Source: Pyronema omphalodes | Taxonomy: Eukaryota; Ascomycota; Pezizomycetes; Pezizales; Pyronemataceae | Assembly (NCBI GenBank): GCA_024516155.1 | Contig: JAJJXM010000004.1 | Coordinates: 1,302,001 to 1,366,000 of the forward strand | DNA length: 64,000 nt | Direction: 5' to 3' | In this document: positions 57,230 to 64,000 of the stretch, in pieces | Layout: each line of letters opens with the position of its first letter | How positions within the stretch are numbered: position 1 is the first letter of the stretch | Made by a program: the position numbers and the translations under genes | Notes under the pieces: generated by a model | What the model was told of the DNA's origin: nothing | The model's input: only the letters and a program-made list of their open reading frames with translations | Databases searched by the model: none

Positions 57230-58524
57230 AATTATGGACTCTGTTCAACCCGCAATATTGGTTAATGTTCCAGTAAAACCCAAGCTCAAAAAAGAATGAA
57301 AGTACACATACCCCACTCATTCAAAACAAGTCTAATGAACAATCCTCTGCACATCGTATTTCCGGAAACCCATACAGTCGTAGAGCTGGTCCGTTATATA
57401 TTCCGCATTCAGAGCTAATCCGCAACGATCAACGTACAATCCACAATACCTGATCTCTAATAGCCTTGCATTATCGTGTGCGGAGAGTGCCAGCAAAGTT
57501 ATGACTGCCGTTACTGTTAGAGGAGGTATCTAGATTTTGCTTGTCTGTGTCCAAGCTCCCTTAAATAAAAGCCCCTCACCTTTGGTAATCGTTCCCCAAC
57601 TGACACATACCTAATGACCCAATCACCGGCGGTCCATGCATGAAATACCACTTTATTCCAGCCGGTAATGTTCACGAATTCCGGGAAAAACAGGCAAAAA
57701 CATGCTTCCACTCCATAGCCTTCAATATGCCCCTCATCACGTTCAACATGCTCTGTCCACACGGCACCAATTGCCCCAGTGCCGCTCATGCCGCCATCTC
57801 ATTCACCGAAGCTCGTTGCATAGCTGTAACTCTCTTCCCAAACTTTCTTGCCATTCTGTCTGGAGATGAAATACAACATCGTGGGTGTTAAAGAAGCGGC
57901 GTATAGGGGGCCACAGGAAACGGGTATCCATTCTGGCGCTAGGAAAACAGGAAGAAGATAGAACTTGCGCTTTCTACTTGGCGGATGTAGACTACATAGC
58001 CGGCAATGGTGGCGTTGTAACTTGTAACTTGTTACGGTGTGAGAAGATTGCGATCAAGAGTTAAAACACTTGACGGAGCACATACGCAACTATAAACTGG
58101 AATACCCAGTCCAGTCAACTATGTCAGTCATCCATACCCAATCCACCATATCATGATCCCACCGATTCTAACCCTTAACATAAATCCACAACAGAAATTG
58201 TGCATATCCAATCCGAAGTATTCAACTCACAAATCATAACTCGTAACATCTAATCACCCCTACATCTTTAATCTGCCCATCAATTATCCTAGCACGAAAT
58301 CATCCTCAAAACCCACAATTCAAAGAAAACCGCAAAATGCTATCATTCCGAATCGTCCATACTAAATTCTCCATACCGATACGAAATACCAAGGCCCACC
58401 ATTACTATCCGCCACAAATGTCTACCGTGATGAAGACCCACCATCAACATCTAGGATCAGATTGTTAGCCATCAAACAACCAAGGAAGTTCTGCCAGGAT
58501 GAACCCTAAGCGAATAAGCTAACC
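57230..58524. other. Intergenic, one ambiguous small ORF
   Basis: At 57789-57517 (minus) an ATG-initiated frame (MSGTGAIGAVWTEHVERDEG) has a possible intron starting GTATGT that would give a short protein ending GTLRTR. The plus strand of the same DNA is also open (57640-57891). The two cannot both be coding and neither has a recognised family, so no gene is called. The rest is A/C-rich with nothing visible. Confidence 0.4.
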
Positions 58525-60657
58525 TTATACATGAGGAAAGTATTCTATCCAGTCAACGGTGTCATAGGCACCGAGCGGCAGGTTTCGTACGGACATGAAC
58601 GCTTCCAGAATAATGAAAATCCTTGCTGCAACATACAGAAGCCCCAGAAAAAGCATAATCAGAACAATTGAAAAACTAAAGACCCAGTATAGCAATTTTG
58701 CTATGAAAATATTTCGTTCGCTGAAATATTTGTGAAAGCTTTCTTCTTCGAACTTGTCACCTACGATCAAAAAAATAAATATACAAAGAAGGAGCGCCAC
58801 AAAAATTGTAGATGCAATCACAATACATGACCCGCGCCAGAGTGTCCTTTCAGTCAAAGTAGGAAAGTGAGAATTCCACGCAGTGAAGTGGCATCCAGCA
58901 TAAGTAATACTAATCAGTATTGCACTAAGAAAAAAATAAAAAATACCCAGACTCGTTCTTTGCAAGTCCCTCACCAAATCAATATTTGGTGGATTAACTC
59001 TTGCGTATAAACAGGCCTTTGAACCAATTGGTAAGGAATTCCTATCTGAAATTTTGTCGCAGTAGAGGCTCAGTTGTTTCAACAAAACAATCTTGCTTTT
59101 TGAAATCGGATGTGCTCCAGAGAAAATATATGATGCAAAAAGCGCCCGGTCCGAAACAGTTTTCCAGACTAATAATTGCCTTGGTCGAAGCAGTATTCCC
59201 GTCGGAAGAATCTTCGTCTTTCTTTTCATCTTGAGCCAAGGATCTATTTCCGGCCCCTCTCGAACCATGATCTCGAGCTTTAAGCCTGATTCTTCCAAAA
59301 TACTAGAATTTATCTGGGCATTGGATACCGTTTTCACCCTCAAATCGTTGAAATCGTGCGATTCGGGAATCCAGTGAATTAGCTGCCTCAGTATGTTGCC
59401 CATGGAGCTGTAAAAGGCCCAACGACGAATAGCAATATTGTTGCTATAATCCAGGTATTTCAATTGAGTGTCATCCGGATGGAGTAGTAATAATTCGGCG
59501 TGAAGGTTCCATAACTCTTTGTCCAGCTTAAAGTTTTCTTCTTCGCTGCCAATATGGCTTATATCCGGAACCTCAGAATCGTTTGAACTGTGTAAGGGGT
59601 TGAGGACAATAGGATTCTGTACCGCCAAAGGCTTGTTCCACCACATGATATATACAGCAACCGTAATAGCCACATGTACAACAACGTTTAGCTCAATCAA
59701 CGTACTCGGTAACCCACTAGCTTTCCGTGCAATGACATTCAAGACCATCCAGAATGCCTGGATACACACCATGAATTTCGCTAGTGAATCTGCCTTACTA
59801 CGATCCGCAATACTTTTGTGGTCCAATATTCCAGGAGTTATAACCTTCTCTTTGGCAAGTGCTAGAAATCCCTCAGGCGTAAGCATCAAATACGGAAATT
59901 TGAGCTTGTCGTCCTGAATCTGGAAGGCTTTTCCACGGCGATAGGCGAACCCTCCCATCACGACAAAAAAAGCCGAAGTCATCGTGATATCCGACCAGAC
60001 TTTTGCCTCTGGTGACGCAGAGATCGTTGGTCGCAACAGGTCTCGAACACTGATTTTAGGGGCCGTATCTGTTTGGTCATCGACTTCGGAACCATACATC
60101 AGAGCAGCGCTCTCTAGCAGGGAATCAATGTCAGAATCGAAACCTGTAGTGCTCAAACTTTCCGATTGGGGAGGACCATCGGATTCAAGATTTTCCTCCT
60201 CTTCATCTAAATCCTTGAGGGCTTTACAAAGTGCCCGGGCATTTTTCCATTGATGGTAGGCTGAAAAAAGCACGACTTCCGGCGCAAAGAGTGCAATGAA
60301 AACCCAGTAAAACTTGTAAACTGTAGCTCTTTTGATACCGGATGTGTCGGGTCCATCGGTGTTCGCTGAGTTCAGGTTGTCGCTTTTGCTCGCCAAAAAC
60401 CTAGGTACTTGGAGCATAGGTTTTGCGCTGTCAGGGGCGATGTTGAGATGTATAGATGTGTATACGCACAGCATAAGCGTAATTACCGAGGATAGTACAA
60501 GGTCGACGGTGCCACGGCCACGTGGGTTTGGGACGTAGGATGGAGATGCAAATTCGGTTGTAGCATGACTGCCAAAAAAAACAGGAGCAGCTTCGACAGG
60601 TTGGTGTATCCCTGGTTGTAGGGAAAAATATATCTTTATCAAGGTCAAGAGTATCAT
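58525..60657 (-). CDS. Polytopic fungal membrane protein, 710 aa
   Basis: Single uninterrupted frame from an ATG (MILLTLIKIYF) to the stop after EYFPHV. Hydrophobic segments are visible near residues 53-70, 117-136, 228-245, 296-312, 322-341, 566-588, 608-635 and 658-690. Several motifs are those of an abundant uncharacterised ascomycete membrane-protein type: PRGRGT followed by a TM and SIHLN; FYWVFIALFAPEVVLFSAYHQW; GGFAYRR; LTPEGFLALAK; SKADSLAKFMVCIQAFWMVL with ARKASGLPSTLIELNV; WWNKPLAVQNP; HFTAWNSHFPTLTERTLWR; and PLGAYDTVDWIEYFPHV at the C-terminus. The first 20 residues may be a signal sequence. Function is unknown, and the family is often multicopy. This copy is full length with no stop or frameshift and has no intron. 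It is isolated from other genes by kilobases of repeats. Confidence 0.88.
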   Translation of the reverse strand: MILLTLIKIYFSLQPGIHQPVEAAPVFFGSHATTEFASPSYVPNPRGRGTVDLVLSSVITLMLCVYTSIHLNIAPDSAKPMLQVPRFLASKSDNLNSANTDGPDTSGIKRATVYKFYWVFIALFAPEVVLFSAYHQWKNARALCKALKDLDEEEENLESDGPPQSESLSTTGFDSDIDSLLESAALMYGSEVDDQTDTAPKISVRDLLRPTISASPEAKVWSDITMTSAFFVVMGGFAYRRGKAFQIQDDKLKFPYLMLTPEGFLALAKEKVITPGILDHKSIADRSKADSLAKFMVCIQAFWMVLNVIARKASGLPSTLIELNVVVHVAITVAVYIMWWNKPLAVQNPIVLNPLHSSNDSEVPDISHIGSEEENFKLDKELWNLHAELLLLHPDDTQLKYLDYSNNIAIRRWAFYSSMGNILRQLIHWIPESHDFNDLRVKTVSNAQINSSILEESGLKLEIMVREGPEIDPWLKMKRKTKILPTGILLRPRQLLVWKTVSDRALFASYIFSGAHPISKSKIVLLKQLSLYCDKISDRNSLPIGSKACLYARVNPPNIDLVRDLQRTSLGIFYFFLSAILISITYAGCHFTAWNSHFPTLTERTLWRGSCIVIASTIFVALLLCIFIFLIVGDKFEEESFHKYFSERNIFIAKLLYWVFSFSIVLIMLFLGLLYVAARIFIILEAFMSVRNLPLGAYDTVDWIEYFPHV

Positions 60658-62367
60658 CCTATGAAAGTTGAGGCAGAAAAATCGTTGGAAATCGGTGCGT
60701 TCTGGGTCAAAGGATCACTGATCATTGAACGGTAAGTCGAAGCCGCTTAACGAAAATGCAGGAATAAATACCAGTATTTACGAAAATGGGAACAAAATCT
60801 GCTAATGGACTATGAAGAAGGATATCTGAAGATCGGTGCTTTCTTTTATGTGTTAAGGAATTCCTTGACCCCTGGTTCTCAAGTAGATCTTGTGTGGCAG
60901 AAGAAAAGCATTCAGCTGAGTTGACCATTGTACTGCGACTGCTCAGCTGATATTTTCAAACCCACAAGAAGGTAATTGTTGACTCTATATTATCTGTGAC
61001 GAATCGGCCTCTTTCTGAGACATGGTTATCCTGCCACGCAGTCCAGGCCAGGTCTGAGGAATAAAAAAAAAATCGGGTTCGATTCCCTATATATATAATA
61101 TATAATTATATGTTCGTCGAAAATTTCGAGTACTGTGTTGTACGGAAAGTTCAAGGGCGCACTCTGGACCATAGATTCTTGCAAAGTTTCCATGTTTATT
61201 CTAAATTTGCGTTCTATCGCTTTCCCTGATGACTTCTCTCACAAGCCTTGTCGCCGTTAGTTTAGCCCAAAGTCCAAAACAAATCGTTCTCATAACCTCC
61301 ACACGAATAAAGGGTATATCATAGGGTCTCAGAGGTCATGCTGTGATGCTGTGATGCTGTGAATCTGGCTGAATTGGGCAATGTCTGACATACAGCTGAA
61401 ACAGGATATATGTGGTCGAAATGCCATATACGCGGCGTTTGCCTAATAACGATGGAATTATATACCTGAGTACCAGTTCATGTATAACTCATTTCCTTTG
61501 TTTTTTCCTATGACCCCTCATTTGCCTAGAACCAACCGGAGGCACTCCTACGGAGGCACCATCTTTAGGCACGAGTAAGTTGAGATGCACCAATGCATCG
61601 CGCCGTGGCTGGAGTAGGGTATGCAGCTGAGCATAACCACTGGAATCGAGAGACTTTCTCTAATGAGGAATTGTGAAAAGTAGTACAGCCCCACCCGCTA
61701 CACAAAACGTATGATTTTATAGTCATTTTCTGAATGAAAACACGATACTTTTGCCTGGCTGAAAAACATTTATAGACATTCAGCCCGTGATACCCGAATG
61801 ATAGAACATGAATGTGTTGCTGTAGCCACCCCGTCAGAGCTGCCCTTGTCTATGGGATTCTCGAGTCATGAGCAATTGATAAATAAGAAGAGCTTCGTTT
61901 TGATTATTCAACCGCTGATCGATATCATAGGTTTCTCGTTTGCCCTGCAAAAGCACAGTAAAACTGATGCTGCAATATATTATGGTGCCATAAGCTTTAA
62001 ATAGAGTTGCCTACTCGTGCCTAAACGTGGTGCTAATCATCACCTTTAGGCATGAGTACATAGTAAAGAGGCGTCTGATATTTCGATTCAGCGGAATGCT
62101 TACATGACTTCCTTCTCTGGTGTAAGATGTGATAGCGAGTGGAGGACTCTAAAGTAGAGAGAGAAAAAAGCACCCATAGGGTGCTGCACAAGGCAGATTT
62201 TCTGCGAGTAACCCCTGTTGATCACTGTTCGTAAGGGTCTATATTCAGAAGTTATTACCCATTTTAGAATGGCAGCTGAAGGAGAATCAAGAGCTGATAG
62301 CGAGAAAAAGCAAAACCTAATGTGTACTGCAGAGTGGTATTCGAGAACAGTGCGCATGAAAAAAGAA
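60658..62367. other. Intergenic with small palindromic elements
   Basis: Contains the promoter side of the 710-aa gene, a GGGTTCGATTCCC block (61055-61067) that looks like a Pol III B box in a degenerate tRNA-like context, and a possible small transposon at 61569-62025. No gene is supported. Confidence 0.5.
61569..62025. mobile_element. Possible small TIR element
   Basis: Left end TTTAGGCACGAGTA (61569-61582) and right end TACTCGTGCCTAAA (62012-62025) are exact inverted copies, 457 bp apart end to end. A third copy, TTTAGGCATGAGTA, lies at 62045-62058. The same word (ACTCGTGCCTA) recurs at about 44645 and 54687. No transposase ORF and no clear target duplication, so this may be a MITE or a chance pairing of a repeated motif. 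Confidence 0.4.
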
Positions 62368-62440
62368 AGCCCCACGCGGGGGTCGAACCCGCAACCTTCA
62401 GATTAAGAGTCTGACGCTCTACCGATTGAGCTAGCGAGGC
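62368..62440 (-). tRNA. tRNA-Lys (CUU), second copy
   Basis: Base-for-base the same 73-nt gene as 28247-28319, on the opposite strand: anticodon CTT, A and B boxes intact, no intron. A T-run (plus-strand A run at 62359-62364) follows its 3' end as terminator. Confidence 0.95.
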
Positions 62441-62500
62441 GCTTTCTTGAGGAGTTTCCTTAAGTAAACATTATACAGTAAATAATAATACAGGTTTGTG

Positions 62501-63160
62501 CAGACCTCCCAAGCGTATAACCAGTTTACCGGACAAAATCGTAAACCAAGCAAACTGAACTGACAATTCACAGTTAGTTGGTGAAGTTTTGGTGTCCCGG
62601 GTACACAGTTGGTTCAGTTCTGAGGGGTCTATCGAACCAGGTAACTGCAACGCACTGATTTAACGGACTCGGTGAATACAAACCGGTTTGACCGAACCGG
62701 GAACCAGTGCATGCAGGAATAAATAATGTATTCAACCTCGTTTTAACCCACCGGTGGCCGAGCCTGCTAGTTTCTCAACCCTCCTTAATCCACCAGTTTC
62801 TGGTAACCAGGTTTTCCATCAGTTCCCGCGATGACTGCCGAGCATGAGCTGCTGTTTTTCGAATACTCCGGAAGCCATTAATGGGCTCAAGAGCTTCAAT
62901 CGTAGGCGTCAGTTCTGATTTCTGGCGACCCAGTTAGAATAGAATTTCGTTATGTATGCACTGAATAATATTTATTGTCCCTTCATAAACCAGTTCCTTT
63001 GGACAAACCAATTTTTGCAGTTTTAAACAGTTCACCTGGTTTGCCAAGCCTTGCATTGGGTTAACTGAACTGGTTCGCCGTACAGTTCTCGTATTTCAAC
63101 AGTCCGTACAATCCGTTTTGGTCGTCATTTTAAACTGGTTTATACACCTGGGAGGTCTTG
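62501..63160. mobile_element. Non-autonomous DNA element with 28-30 bp terminal inverted repeats
   Basis: Left end 62501-62528 begins CAGACCTCCCAAGCGTATAA. Right end 63131-63160, read in reverse, begins CAAGACCTCCCAGGTGTATA. The two continue as (A)CCAGTTTA with only two mismatches and two single-base gaps. The interior of about 600 bp has no transposase ORF and is rich in AACCGGTT, GGTTCAG and CAGTTC half-sites with fold-back potential. No convincing target-site duplication is visible. The element starts 60 bp upstream of the tRNA-Lys gene, a common refuge for insertions. Confidence 0.78.
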
Positions 63161-63701
63161 ACCCGTGATAAAGATGTGGCGGGAGCGGCGGACTTCACAG
63201 GTGATGATGTGAATATTGAGGCCATAAGCAAATTGTGGGCTTTCAGACTGAAGATGTTATTTGGGTACGATATTATGTAGTAGTAGGATATACCTATGGT
63301 TCCGTTCTTGCAGTACATATATAGTATCCTTCTACATTATTTCCTGCGATCCTCATAGTGCGTTACATATTGTCCTCCGGCTCAGAATCGATGCTATCGC
63401 CAACAAAATACATGGAGGTTGGATGGAGGTTAGCCAAAACAGAGGAAAGGTGATGCCGGTGGCGGTCAATGGATATCTCATACCGACGCGGCATGGAACA
63501 TGCATCAGATTTCAAGCTCCATTTTTCTCAACTTCCACAATGCCTATCGACGTTGCCACAGCCTCATATTTATTCTTATCACCAGACAAACATCATCGAT
63601 TCATCGATTCATGGATACATTTCAACCACTTTAGTCACAATACGACAGACACATGCTACCTACAGCCGTGATACAAAGTATGTACGTTACTCCTTTTACA
63701 T
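63161..63701. other. Intergenic
   Basis: Only short, overlapping ORFs without support (63261-63671 and others). Confidence 0.4.
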
Positions 63702-63905
63702 AGCCAAGTACACGTCTTGGATTGGGTTATTACAGTGCTTACTATTTTTCGAAACAAAGCTTCGTGTAACCCGACCAATCGACGGAATTATGATGTTAAA
63801 AAGTCCCGAACATTCATACGACGGAGGCCGCGTATGAGCGTTCTATCATCACCAAGGCATCATTTCTCAAGCTCAACTAACATATATCACGCTAATTAAT
63901 CAATC
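63702..63905 (+). repeat. 200-bp dispersed repeat, copy 2
   Basis: Matches 54708-54905; here the hairpin core reads CATACGACGGAGGCCGCGTATG, a cleaner inverted repeat than in copy 1. Confidence 0.75.
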
Positions 63906-64000
63906 AAACACTCCACTACAAGCTTTCTCCTTCAACTCGAAATTTCACTCCTTCCTTCTTCTCCCCTTGGCCTTGGAAGTCTAGGCTGCCCTCCAAACCG

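Noticed and set aside
57517..57891. Small genes on both strands of the same DNA
   Set aside because: Either could be real but they exclude each other and neither has recognisable homology; noted only in the gap entry.

Overview
The window looks like nuclear DNA of a filamentous ascomycete (Pezizomycotina). The evidence is short GT-AG introns of 50-64 nt, several with CTAAC-like branch sites; intact fungal single-copy genes; and one large membrane protein of a type common in ascomycetes. A leotiomycete is a guess, not a demonstration. Gene density is low, with about a dozen convincing protein genes and two tRNA genes in 64 kb. The rest is gene-poor sequence rich in simple repeats, minisatellites and short non-autonomous transposable elements.

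Layout. 1-7 kb: an orphan gene (3537-4265) and an interrupted SINE fragment. 7.0-9.4 kb: two tandem minus-strand genes, one RGG-repeat protein and one RS-rich protein, both looking RNA-related. 9.5-20.2 kb: simple-repeat-rich desert with minisatellites, a perfect 18-bp inverted repeat and a small retroposon with target-site duplication. 20.3-21.6 kb: a conserved Ser/Pro-rich acidic protein, followed by T-rich sequence and a roughly 500-bp minisatellite of G6AT units. 25.7-26.6 kb: fragments of an unrecognised, perhaps decayed, gene. 26.8-27.6 kb: NHP2 (box H/ACA snoRNP). 28.25 kb: tRNA-Lys(CUU). 33.0-33.4 kb: a signal-peptide plus one-TM protein with two PPxY motifs. 34.5-38.6 kb: SEC15 (exocyst) and GPN1/NPA3 (RNA polymerase II import GTPase) in tandem on the minus strand. 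39.7-40.4 kb: a nearly intact tRNA-derived SINE inserted into an older repeat. 45.4-45.8 kb: a 117-aa gene with one intron. 47.4-48.6 kb: a CRIB-motif protein. 48.7-58.5 kb: gene-poor, with many repeat copies including a nested SINE. 58.5-60.7 kb: a 710-aa polytopic membrane protein. 62.4 kb: a second, identical tRNA-Lys(CUU) next to a 660-bp inverted-repeat transposon.

The genes do not form a pathway; they are ordinary housekeeping and lineage genes. The most informative new material is the transposon layer: a SINE family with Pol III boxes, perfect 15-16 bp target duplications, a paralogous empty site and nesting; a retroposon family with a CAAAT-type tail and a four-cysteine ORF; and DNA elements with terminal inverted repeats. 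No CRISPR array, rRNA or viral gene was seen. Start codons were re-checked, because several apparent ORFs open with TTG and cannot begin there in a eukaryote.
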